A DNA stretch of 5,262 nucleotides from UBA8958 sp964571695 (GTDB taxonomy: Bacteria; Desulfobacterota; Syntrophia; Syntrophales; UBA8958): positions 1 through 5,262 of the forward strand of contig CAZNDG010000087.1 of NCBI GenBank assembly GCA_964571695.1. Direction: 5' to 3'. Below are positions 1 through 5,183 of the stretch, piece after piece. The stretch's first letter is position 1. Each line of letters begins with the position of its first letter. Both the position numbers and the translations under genes were made by a program. A model generated the notes under the pieces. It saw only the letters and a program-made list of their open reading frames with translations. It had not been told where the DNA came from and ran no database searches.

Positions 1-1
1 A

Positions 2-184
2 CGTAAAGACCGTCTTTTAATTCGTTGCAGTGCCTGTGGAGAGGTCTGCGTTCACGTCGAGGGCCGCAATAAGGAGCAGGAGATCGTGATTAAAACCAGT
101 CTGTCCAGGACGGATACAGATCGCGGGGCCTGCGAGATCATCTATGTCAATCGCCTCCGGGTGGGCGACAGGATCTACCGGTGA
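2..184 (+). CDS. C-terminal fragment of an unidentified Cys-containing protein
   Basis: An open frame enters from the left edge and runs for 60 codons to a TGA at 182-184; its start lies outside the window. The visible part contains a cysteine cluster (RCSACGEVC, a CxxCxxxC spacing) near the left edge, one more Cys in DRGACEIIYVN, and a mostly beta-like polar tail ending in RVGDRIYR. The cluster could be half of a zinc-binding or iron-sulfur site, but one cluster in a fragment does not decide this and I do not recognise the family. The stop codon overlaps the Shine-Dalgarno of the next gene, 11 nt away, so the two are probably co-transcribed and translationally coupled. That the frame is coding is supported by its continuity and by this spacing, not by homology. 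Confidence 0.6.
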   Translation, partial: RKDRLLIRCSACGEVCVHVEGRNKEQEIVIKTSLSRTDTDRGACEIIYVNRLRVGDRIYR

Positions 185-190
185 GGAGGT
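184..190 (+). promoter_or_regulatory. Shine-Dalgarno of the flavoprotein gene, overlapping the upstream stop
   Basis: AGGAGGT lies 5 nt before the ATG at 196 and begins on the last base of the upstream TGA stop (182-184). It fixes the start of the flavoprotein at 196 and suggests that ribosomes finishing the upstream gene re-initiate here. Confidence 0.85.
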
Positions 191-195
191 AGGGA

Positions 196-807
196 ATGAA
201 GGCGCCAATCAAAATAACGGCCGTTATCGGAAGCTACCGCAAAGGGGGTATTATCGATCAGACCGTCGACGAGGTGCTGGCGGCGGCGACGGCAGGGGGA
301 GACACGGCGTCAAAGATCTATCTGATCGACAGGCATATCGAGTTCTGCCGCAATTGCCGCATCTGCACTCAGCAGGAAGGGGAAAGGCGGGGCCGGTGTC
401 CACAGGAAGACGAGATGGAGGCCATCCTGAATGAAATCGACGGCTCGGAGGCGATCATCCTGGCCGCACCGATGAACTTCGGCGCCGTCACCGCCGTGAT
501 GAAAAGGTTCATCGAGCGACTTATCTGCACCGCTTATTGGCCCTGGGGGCAAATGGCGCCCAAAGCTAGGAGCCGGGATAAGAAGAAGCGCGCCGTGTTA
601 GTGGCGGCTTCCGCCGCGCCGACATTTTTATCCAGGTTGATGACTCCGATGGTCGGGCGTTTGAAGAACGCCGCAGATATACTTGGAGCACGGACGGTGG
701 GGGTCCTTTTTGTCGGCCTGGCGGCCCGAGCCCAGCGACAGGAGATAGGAGCGGGGGTGAGGAAAAGGGCCCGTCAGATGGGAAGGAAACTGGTGACGGA
801 AGATTGA
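196..807 (+). CDS. flavodoxin-fold NAD(P)H-dependent oxidoreductase, iron-sulfur-flavoprotein-like
   Basis: A 203-residue protein of the FMN-reductase/flavodoxin superfamily, expected to bind FMN in the cytoplasm and pass electrons from NAD(P)H or ferredoxin to an unknown acceptor. Seen in the sequence: a beta strand followed by the FMN-phosphate loop IGSYRKGG (residues 11-18); a cysteine motif C51-x2-C54-x2-C57-x10-C68 followed by an acidic EDEM; and the flavin-loop/helix segment PMNFGAVTAVMKRFIERL (92-109), typical of this family. The CxxCxxC plus a fourth Cys resembles the cluster-binding motif of archaeal and anaerobic-bacterial iron-sulfur flavoproteins, although the last spacing (10) is longer than in the classical ones. 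Cluster binding is therefore an inference. The start is set by a strong Shine-Dalgarno. The gene forms a pair with the upstream fragment and converges on the peroxiredoxin gene. A link to oxidative-stress defence is possible but not shown; the substrate cannot be told. Confidence 0.85.
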   Translation: MKAPIKITAVIGSYRKGGIIDQTVDEVLAAATAGGDTASKIYLIDRHIEFCRNCRICTQQEGERRGRCPQEDEMEAILNEIDGSEAIILAAPMNFGAVTAVMKRFIERLICTAYWPWGQMAPKARSRDKKKRAVLVAASAAPTFLSRLMTPMVGRLKNAADILGARTVGVLFVGLAARAQRQEIGAGVRKRARQMGRKLVTED

Positions 808-925
808 CCGGCGTCGCCACCGGCGGGGATTGCAGGGAACATTCCCAGTATCAAAAGGCGGCAGGCCGCGATCCCAAAAGGGCCTTGACGATGTGGCACT
901 CCTAAAAGTAAAAAATCACCCTTAC

Positions 926-1094
926 CCAAGCTTGATGAATTCGTAAAAAGCCATGATGGGGACGACAAAGTAAAAAGCTCCAGAGGCAAGGCGCGCTAAT
1001 CCTGAGTAATGAGGCGTACTTGTGCGTACGTCGCCGTGACGAAGGATGAAGGGCAACGCCGCATATGGACATTTTACGATGACGTCAAGCTTGG
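926..1094. repeat. MITE-like inverted-repeat element, 169 bp
   Basis: The two ends are imperfect inverted repeats of 25 bp. The left arm (926-950) reads CCAAGCTTGA then TGAATTCGTAAAAAG. The right arm (1070-1094), read on the minus strand, has the same CCAAGCTTGA followed by CGTCATCGTAAAATG. The arms match at 20 of 25 positions. The interior can also partly pair with itself (for example ATCC 999-1002 with GGAT 1044-1047, and GGCGTAC near 1013 with GTACG near 1026). There is no transposase and no open frame with a ribosome site. The arm style (CTTGATG...TCGTAAAAAG ends and an interior with AACGCCGCATATGGAC) resembles, from memory, dispersed non-coding repeats of Syntrophus/Geobacter-type genomes. 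That family link is unverified. No clear target-site duplication is visible. Confidence 0.6.
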
Positions 1095-1150
1095 CGCCTC
1101 CGGGCAGGTTTAAACGGACACTGCCCAAAGGGGATGATGGTGGCGTCATG

Positions 1151-1180
1151 AAAAACGGGGCGGGATATTGTCCCGCCCCG
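1151..1180 (-). terminator. rho-independent terminator of the katG-peroxiredoxin transcript
   Basis: On the minus strand a perfect 10-bp stem CGGGGCGGGA / TCCCGCCCCG (arms 1171-1180 and 1156-1165, 5-nt loop) is followed directly by TTTTT (1155-1151). It lies about 58 nt beyond the peroxiredoxin stop codon. The very stable GC stem plus U-tract is textbook for an intrinsic terminator in this direction. In the plus direction the stem is followed by TGGAAAG, so it is not a good terminator for the flavoprotein gene. Confidence 0.93.
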
Positions 1181-1238
1181 TGGAAAGATTATCGGACCCT
1201 ATTACGGGTGTTCCAACCATTGACCATTTCTTTTTCTC

Positions 1239-1967
1239 TCAATCGAAGGCCATCTTGGTATTCCAGACTTCCCAGACCTTGCCGACGAGGTCAGGACCGG
1301 GTTTCAGGGTCAGCTTGCCCGGCCGCCATCCCGAAGGGGTGGCTTCCGTGCCCTTGCTGTTCCGGATATGCTGGAAGGCCTGGACCTGGCGGAAGGACTC
1401 GTTGACGTTCCGGCCTACCGGCGGGGTAAGGACCTCAAAGCCCTGGATGATGCCATCGGGGTCGATGATGAACCGCCCCCGGGTCTCCACGCCCATCTCC
1501 TCACTGTAAATCCCGTAGGCCGTGCCCACCTTGCCGCCGGTGTCGGACAGCATGGGGAAGGGGACGCCCCCGGCCACCATCTTGGACAGTTCATGGTCGT
1601 TCCACATCTTGTGGACAAAAACACTGTCGATGCTCATGGAAAGGATCTCCACGCCCAGCTTCTGGAACTCGGGATATTTTTCGGCGACCGCCGAGATCTC
1701 CGTCGCTCAGACGAAGGTGAAATCGCCGGGATAGAAGCAGAGGAGCACCCATTTGCCGAGGTGCTCGGACAGTTTGACGGATACGAATTTCCCCCCGTGG
1801 TAGGCGGGGGCGGTAAAATCAGGGGCGGGTTTTCCGACCTGGATCATGGATCTCATCTCCTTTCCTTTGCTTGTTGGCGTTGCTTCCGATGTTGACTGTT
1901 TCTCTTCCTCCGCACCCACAAGTCCCCCGGTGGGACGGGCGCAGCCTACCTTGATTTCTTCGGCCAT
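1239..1967 (-). CDS. selenocysteine-containing peroxiredoxin (AhpC/typical 2-Cys-like fold), TGA read as Sec
   Basis: A thiol/selenol peroxidase that reduces hydrogen peroxide and organic hydroperoxides. The gene is seen as two open stretches in one frame, separated only by a TGA at 1709-1707. Reading that codon as Sec gives 242 residues. The TGA falls exactly in the active-site motif P80-GDF-T84-FV-U87-ATE, where peroxiredoxins have PxxxTxxC. The rest is a complete AhpC/Prx domain: GKPAPDF (45-51), LSMSIDSVFVHKMW (109-122), FPMLSD (137-142) and the active-site arginine R163 in RGRFIIDPDG, 76 residues after Sec as in human Prx1. Both sides of the TGA keep family sequence, so decay is unlikely. 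The usual resolving Cys (VCPAGW motif) is replaced by ATPSGW (209-214, T210). The only Cys residues are C9 and C77. A roughly 40-residue Ser/Glu-rich N-terminal extension carries C9. The start at 1967 has AAGGAGG 6 nt upstream; a second start at 1847 (M41, MIQVGKPAPDF) also has a good ribosome site and would give 202 residues with Sec at 47. The final stop is again TGA. It lies about 106 nt downstream of katG with no terminator between. Confidence 0.92.
1672..1706 (-). promoter_or_regulatory. bacterial-type SECIS hairpin for UGA recoding
   Basis: Immediately 3' of the in-frame TGA (minus strand) 12 nt are followed by a hairpin TCGGC-GGTC-GCCGA (1694-1681), which places the 4-nt loop 17 nt after the TGA. 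A lower helix GGAGAT (1701-1696) with ATATCC (1677-1672) extends it, with one mismatch and an internal bulge. Bacterial SECIS elements sit inside the coding region just after UGA, with an apical loop that typically contains G near its 5' side. The GG at the start of this loop and the distance both fit that pattern. The hairpin is also inside coding sequence, so codon constraint alone could produce some pairing. Fit to the SelB-binding consensus is by eye. Confidence 0.75.
1857..1861 (-). promoter_or_regulatory. internal Shine-Dalgarno for a short peroxiredoxin form
   Basis: On the minus strand AAAGGAG ends at 1857 and lies 9 nt before the ATG at 1847-1845 (Met41 of the long form), where the conserved peroxiredoxin domain begins. 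An ATG at 1856-1854 touches the site directly and is too close to be used. Two forms, with and without the Cys9 extension, are therefore plausible. Purine-rich sequence inside a gene can arise by chance. Confidence 0.5.
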
Positions 1968-1973
1968 TGAGAA

Positions 1974-1980
1974 CCTCCTT
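1974..1980 (-). promoter_or_regulatory. Shine-Dalgarno of the peroxiredoxin long form
   Basis: AAGGAGG on the minus strand with a 6-nt spacer to the ATG at 1967-1965. It is a near-perfect ribosome site and favours this start over the internal one at 1847. Confidence 0.85.
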
Positions 1981-2073
1981 TCTTTGTCTGCCTTTTCCTT
2001 TGATTTCCGTTAAAGGGAGCAAACACGGTGAATATTTCCTTCCCTACGCGCCTCCTCTTCCCTGCCGTAAAGA

Positions 2074-4269
2074 TCAGGAAAGATCGAAACGGTCCAGGTT
2101 CATGACCTTGTTCCATGCCGCGATAAAGTCGTTGAGGAACTTCTCCTCGGAGTCCGCGCAGCCATAGACTTCCGCCAGGGCCCGGAGCTGGGAGTTCGCG
2201 CCAAAGATCAGGTCCACGCGGGTGGCTGTCCATTTGATCTCCCCCGTGGTGCGATCGCGTCCCTCGAACAGGTCCTGGGTCTCGGATACCGCCTTCCACT
2301 CCGTGCCCATGTCCAGGAGGTTCACGAAGAAGTCGTTGGTCAACGCCCCCGGCCGCTCGGTAAAAACGCCGTGCCGCGTCTGGCCGAAATTGGTGTTCAG
2401 AACACGCATGCCGCCGATGAGCGCCGTCATCTCCGGCCCCGTCAGGGTCATCAGTTGCGACTTATCCACCAGCATCTCCTCGGCGGTCACGGCATAGGGG
2501 GCCTTCTGGTAGTTACGGAAACCGTCGGCCTTCGGCTCGAGGACGGAGAAGGAGGCGGCATCGGTTTGCTCCTGAGCTGCGTCCATGCGACCCGGTGAAA
2601 AGGGGACGGTCACGGTATGACCGGCGTTTTTCGCCGCCTGCTCGACGCCCGCGCAACCGCCCAGGACGATCAGGTCGGCCAGGGAAACCTTTTTGCCGTC
2701 GGACTGCGTACCATTGAAGGAATTCTTGATGCCCTCCAGGATTGCGAGGACTTTCGCTAATTGTTCCGGCTGGTTGACTTCCCAATCCTTTTGCGGCGCC
2801 AGGCGGATGCGCGCCCCGTTCGCCCCGCCCCGCTTGTCGGAGCCCCGGAACGTGGAAGCCGAAGCCCAGGCGGTTGCAACCAGCTCCGCCACCGTCAGAC
2901 CCGAAACCAGGATCTTGCCCTTGAGGGCGGCGATGTCCTTGTCATCGATCAACTGGTGATCCACCGCGGGGATGGGGTCTTGCCAGATCAGTTCCTCCGC
3001 CGGGACATCGGGGCCGAGATAGCGCGAGCGGGGGCCCATGTCACGGTGGGTCAGCTTGAACCACGCCCGGGCGAAGGCGTCGGCGAAGGCATCAGGGTTC
3101 TTGTGAAAGCGCTGCGCTATGGGTTTGTAAATCGGGTCCATCCGCAGGGAGAGATCCGCCGTGGTCATGATGGTCGTTACCCGCTTCGACGGATCATGAG
3201 CGGCGGGAGCGAGATCCTTTTCATCGGGATTGACGGGCACCCACTGCCAGGCGCCGGCCGGGCTCTTCACCAGGTTCCAGTCATAGCCGAAGAGCATGTC
3301 GAAATATCCCATATCCCACTGGGTAGGCTTCGGCGTCCAGGCGCCTTCGATGCCGCTGCTGATCGTGTCGTCGCCCTTGCCGCCGCCGAAGCTGCTCTTC
3401 CAGCCGAGACCCTGCTCTTCCAGGGGGGCGGCCTCGGGCTCGGGACCTACGTGGGTTGCCGAACCGGCACCGTGGCATTTGCCGAAGGTGTGGCCACCGG
3501 CGACGAGGGCCACGGTCTCTTCATCGTTCATCGCCATGCGCGCGAAGGTCTCCCGGACGTCGCGGCCGGAAGCGACGGCGTCCGGCATACCGTTCGGTCC
3601 TTCCGGGTTTACGTAGATCAGACCCATCTGCACGGCGGCCAGGGGGTTCTCAAGATCCCGCTCGCCGGAGTAGCGTTTGTCGCCGAGCCAGGTATCCTCA
3701 CTGCCCCAGTAGATGTCCTCTTCCGGCTCCCAGACGTCCTCGCGTCCGCCGGCGAAGCCGAAGGTCTTCAATCCCATCGATTCAATGGCGCAGTTGCCGG
3801 CGAGGATCATAAGGTCGGCCCAGGAGATCTTTCGTCCGTATTTCTGCTTGATCGGCCAGAGGAGGCGGCGGGCCTTATCGAGGTTAACGTTGTCGGGCCA
3901 ACTGTTGAGGGGCGCCAGGCGTTGGGATCCGGAACCCGCGCCCCCGCGGCCGTCGCCCATCCGGTAGGTGCCGGCGCTGTGCCAGGCCATCCGGATGAAA
4001 AGCCCTCCGTAGTGGCCCCAGTCGGCCGGCCACCACTCCTGCGAGTCCGTCATCAGCGCCACGAGGTCCTTTTTGACTGACTCCAGATCGAGTTTCTTGA
4101 ACTCCTCGGCGTAATTGAAGTCCTTGCCCATAGGATTGCTCAGGTCCGAGTGCTGATGTAGAATCCTGAGGTTCAACTGGTTCGGCCACCAGTCCCGGTT
4201 CGACGTGCCGCGACCGGAAATAGGTTTCTTCATCCCGCCCGTTTCCGGGCCCATATTGTCTTCCGCCAT
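2074..4269 (-). CDS. katG: catalase-peroxidase KatG
   Basis: A bifunctional haem enzyme that dismutates hydrogen peroxide (catalase) and also oxidises small donors (peroxidase). The length is 731 residues from the chosen ATG, normal for the family. Visible in the N-terminal haem domain: the distal site IRMAWHSAGTYR with R93, W96 and H97; Y219 in MGLIYVNPEG and M245 in RMAMNDEE, which with W96 form the Met-Tyr-Trp cross-link needed for catalase activity; and the proximal haem ligand H260 in GGHTFGK. The SGIE segment of the haem access channel and the SRYLGP arginine region are also kept. The second half is the degenerate duplicated domain (GANGARIRLAPQ, VLGGCAGVEQAA) ending in NLDRFDLS. The start at 4269 is preferred to an ATG six codons upstream (4287) because AAAGGAGG sits between them with a 7-nt spacer. 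No signal peptide is seen, so it should be cytoplasmic. A Fur-type operator lies about 150 nt upstream, and the peroxiredoxin gene follows on the same strand. Nothing appears truncated. Confidence 0.97.
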   Translation of the reverse strand: MAEDNMGPETGGMKKPISGRGTSNRDWWPNQLNLRILHQHSDLSNPMGKDFNYAEEFKKLDLESVKKDLVALMTDSQEWWPADWGHYGGLFIRMAWHSAGTYRMGDGRGGAGSGSQRLAPLNSWPDNVNLDKARRLLWPIKQKYGRKISWADLMILAGNCAIESMGLKTFGFAGGREDVWEPEEDIYWGSEDTWLGDKRYSGERDLENPLAAVQMGLIYVNPEGPNGMPDAVASGRDVRETFARMAMNDEETVALVAGGHTFGKCHGAGSATHVGPEPEAAPLEEQGLGWKSSFGGGKGDDTISSGIEGAWTPKPTQWDMGYFDMLFGYDWNLVKSPAGAWQWVPVNPDEKDLAPAAHDPSKRVTTIMTTADLSLRMDPIYKPIAQRFHKNPDAFADAFARAWFKLTHRDMGPRSRYLGPDVPAEELIWQDPIPAVDHQLIDDKDIAALKGKILVSGLTVAELVATAWASASTFRGSDKRGGANGARIRLAPQKDWEVNQPEQLAKVLAILEGIKNSFNGTQSDGKKVSLADLIVLGGCAGVEQAAKNAGHTVTVPFSPGRMDAAQEQTDAASFSVLEPKADGFRNYQKAPYAVTAEEMLVDKSQLMTLTGPEMTALIGGMRVLNTNFGQTRHGVFTERPGALTNDFFVNLLDMGTEWKAVSETQDLFEGRDRTTGEIKWTATRVDLIFGANSQLRALAEVYGCADSEEKFLNDFIAAWNKVMNLDRFDLS

Positions 4270-4411
4270 GATCTTTCCTCCTTTCATAGACTTGATCGTT
4301 TAATACCATGTAATTCAGTTACCTTCCGGGCATGCCTGGACGCGGGTGCGACTGGGTGCAGGCACTATCCTCAAGGACTCACCATTTCCGGCTTGTCTTT
4401 GTCTATTTAAA
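4270..4411 (-). other. long 5' leader of katG
   Basis: About 140 nt separate the operator region from the katG start. At the 3' end AAAGGAGG (4284-4277) is the ribosome site. The leader has no convincing open frame, riboswitch fold or strong terminator hairpin that I can see by eye. Its length would be set by a promoter overlapping the operator at 4412-4426; if the true promoter is closer to the gene the leader is shorter. Confidence 0.35.
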
Positions 4412-4426
4412 CTGGAATTATTCCAG
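4412..4426. promoter_or_regulatory. Fur/PerR-type operator upstream of katG
   Basis: CTGGAAT-T-ATTCCAG is a perfect 7-1-7 palindrome, the geometry of Fur-family (Fur, PerR, Zur) boxes. It is followed on the minus strand by TTTAAAT, and the combined 21-bp stretch (4405-4425) matches the site at the perR start in 19 of 21 positions. It lies 150 nt upstream of katG. No clean -35/-10 pair stands out. TTGCGT (4436-4431) and TTAAAT (4410-4405) flank the palindrome on the minus strand but are 20 nt apart, so the site would sit in the promoter spacer if they are used. That PerR from the neighbouring gene binds here is an inference from position and from the matching pair. Confidence 0.75.
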
Positions 4427-4434
4427 ATAGACGC

Positions 4435-4454
4435 AAAATGGCTTTCGCTAAGCC
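4435..4454 (-). terminator. weak hairpin after perR, possible terminator
   Basis: On the minus strand GGCTT-AGCGA-AAGCC (4454-4440) is a 5-bp stem followed by ATTTT (4439-4435). It starts 16 nt after the perR stop. A preceding CCTCA...TGAGG pair may form a second small hairpin. The stem is short and the T-tract poor, so termination is probably partial and some read-through from perR into katG is possible. Confidence 0.35.
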
Positions 4455-4469
4455 TCAGTGTTGGTGAGG

Positions 4470-4904
4470 TTACTCCGGGCGCTTCAGGCAATCGCGGCAG
4501 TAGCCGTGGCATTCCATCCGGGCGTCTGTAATAATAAAACCAGATTTACGTGTTATATCTTTGGGTTCAAACAGCGTCGGTATGTCGTAATCGATAATCT
4601 TTCCGCACCGTTTGCAGATAAGGTTGATGTGATCGGACAGATTACCGTCATATCGGTTTTCCATCCGGTCAAATTCCAGTTGCCTGATGAGTCCGTTTTC
4701 TGAAAACTCTTTAAGGGTCGCATAAACTGTTGACAGGCTTACATGATTTGCTTTCTTTCGCGCTTCGTTGAAAATCAAAGTTGCGCCGGGATGAGCGTGA
4801 TGATTTTCCAGCAAGGCGTCGATGATAGCCAGGCGTTGCGATGTAATCTTGAAGCCTTTTTCCTTCAGCTTACCGACCAGGTCTTCCTTGCTTGATATTT
4901 TCAT
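4470..4904 (-). CDS. perR: Fur-family metalloregulator, PerR-like peroxide sensor
   Basis: A 144-residue DNA-binding repressor of the Fur superfamily. The N-terminal winged helix includes KITSQRLAIIDALLE (19-33) and the recognition-helix region VSLSTVYATLKEF (55-67). The C-terminal dimerisation/metal domain has two structural zinc pairs, C97-x2-C100 and C136-x2-C139, as in B. subtilis PerR. Sensory-site residues by alignment from memory: H38 (PerR H37), D86 (D85), H92 (H91) and D105 (D104) are present. The fifth ligand, H93 in PerR, is N94 here (SDHINLIC). The two histidines oxidised by peroxide in PerR are therefore kept, which with the katG and peroxiredoxin neighbours supports peroxide sensing over iron (Fur) or zinc (Zur) sensing. 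It has its own promoter, and an operator directly covers the region before its ATG, so autorepression is likely. There is no clear Shine-Dalgarno. C132 is an extra cysteine near the second zinc pair. Confidence 0.85.
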   Translation of the reverse strand: MKISSKEDLVGKLKEKGFKITSQRLAIIDALLENHHAHPGATLIFNEARKKANHVSLSTVYATLKEFSENGLIRQLEFDRMENRYDGNLSDHINLICKRCGKIIDYDIPTLFEPKDITRKSGFIITDARMECHGYCRDCLKRPE

Positions 4905-4905
4905 T

Positions 4906-4920
4906 TTGGAATGATTCCAG
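4906..4920. promoter_or_regulatory. Fur/PerR-type operator at the perR start (autoregulation)
   Basis: TTGGAAT-G-ATTCCAG on the plus strand is a 7-1-7 palindrome with one mismatched arm position, ending one base before the perR ATG. It continues into TTTAGAT (4921-4927). The copy is in the opposite orientation, relative to transcription, from the one at katG. It lies just downstream of the -10 element, where bound repressor would block RNA polymerase, and it occupies the place of a ribosome binding site. Confidence 0.75.
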
Positions 4921-4928
4921 TTTAGATT

Positions 4929-4957
4929 TAAATATCCGAACCCTTGTAACTTGTCAA
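4929..4957 (-). promoter_or_regulatory. sigma-70 type promoter of perR
   Basis: On the minus strand a consensus -35 TTGACA (4957-4952) is separated by 17 bp from TATTTA (4934-4929), a weak -10. Directly upstream of the -35 is an A/T run (AAAATTTTAAATTG and seven A's, 4979-4959) that resembles an UP element. Initiation near 4922 would give a leader of only about 18 nt, entirely taken up by the operator. Confidence 0.65.
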
Positions 4958-5028
4958 GCTTTTTTTCAATTTAAAATTTTACGCCATTTTTCTTTGCCAA
5001 TATAAATTGATTGTCTCGCCGGGATATT

Positions 5029-5048
5029 TCTTTCAAGCGCTTAAAAGA
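5029..5048. promoter_or_regulatory. 20-bp palindrome, candidate upstream activator site
   Basis: TCTTTCAAGCGCTTAAAAGA is a near-perfect palindrome: nine of ten positions in each arm pair, around the central AAGCGCTT. Its centre is about 130 bp upstream of the -24 GG of the sigma-54 promoter and about 155 bp upstream of the expected start of transcription, the usual distance for a bound enhancer protein. It could instead serve the perR promoter, whose -35 is about 75 bp away on the other side. The cognate regulator is unknown. Confidence 0.5.
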
Positions 5049-5165
5049 TTTGTTTAAAGAAACTTTGTTTTAACGGTCGGAAGACAAATAACCTCAGTGG
5101 TCCGTTTCAGATAAATACCATTAAAACCAATAACATAAATTACTATGCAAGTTTATTATGTGTTG

Positions 5166-5183
5166 TTGGCACGCTCCTCGCAT
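5166..5183 (+). promoter_or_regulatory. sigma-54 (RpoN) promoter
   Basis: TTGGCACGCTCCTCGCAT matches the -24/-12 consensus TGGCACG-N4-TTGCW, with one difference in the -12 box (TCGC for TTGC). The invariant GG (5168-5169) and GC (5180-5181) are exactly 10 nt apart. Transcription would start near 5193, giving a leader of about 50 nt before the ATG at 5245. Such promoters need an ATP-dependent activator, which fits the palindrome further upstream. Confidence 0.75.

Larger units (their letters stand above)
808..1238. other. 431-bp convergent intergenic region without a supported gene
   Basis: This gap lies between the ends of the flavoprotein (plus) and peroxiredoxin (minus) genes. It holds the inverted-repeat element at 926-1094 and the minus-strand terminator at 1151-1180. 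In 808-925 the only structure is a GC-rich fold: outer arms AAGGC (855-859) and GCCTT (882-886) enclose GCGG/CCGC and CCC-AAAA-GGG hairpins. It has no T-tract and is at best a weak terminator for the flavoprotein gene. At 1102-1126 a 6-bp stem GGGCAG/CTGCCC with a 13-nt loop is also present. Short open frames here have no ribosome site or recognisable sequence. Confidence 0.7.

Noticed and set aside
855..886. Possible terminator or small structured RNA after the flavoprotein gene
   Set aside because: Stems are short and there is no T-tract or promoter. I mention it only as part of the intergenic description.
1079..1149. Inverted repeat ATGACG (1079-1084) / CGTCAT (1144-1149) extending past the MITE-like element
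   Set aside because: Six bases with a long spacer. It may be chance, and the element's own ends at 926 and 1094 are better matched.
1239..1709. Reading the peroxiredoxin as a pseudogene or as two separate genes (with a GTG start at 1652)
   Set aside because: Both halves lie in one frame with full family conservation, the only interruption is TGA at the catalytic Cys codon, and the GTG has no ribosome site and would omit the active site.
1368..1895. A 175-codon plus-strand open frame opposite the peroxiredoxin
   Set aside because: Antisense shadow. It spans the TGA and the conserved peroxiredoxin coding region and has no independent support.
2761..4080. A 439-codon open frame on the plus strand, opposite katG
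   Set aside because: It is the antisense shadow of a GC-rich gene: low-complexity Arg/Gly/Ala/Val-rich translation, no ribosome site, and the katG frame is unmistakable.
4285..4287. Upstream ATG as the katG start (MKGGKI...)
   Set aside because: There is no Shine-Dalgarno before it, and the strong AAAGGAGG lies downstream of it, correctly spaced for the ATG at 4269.
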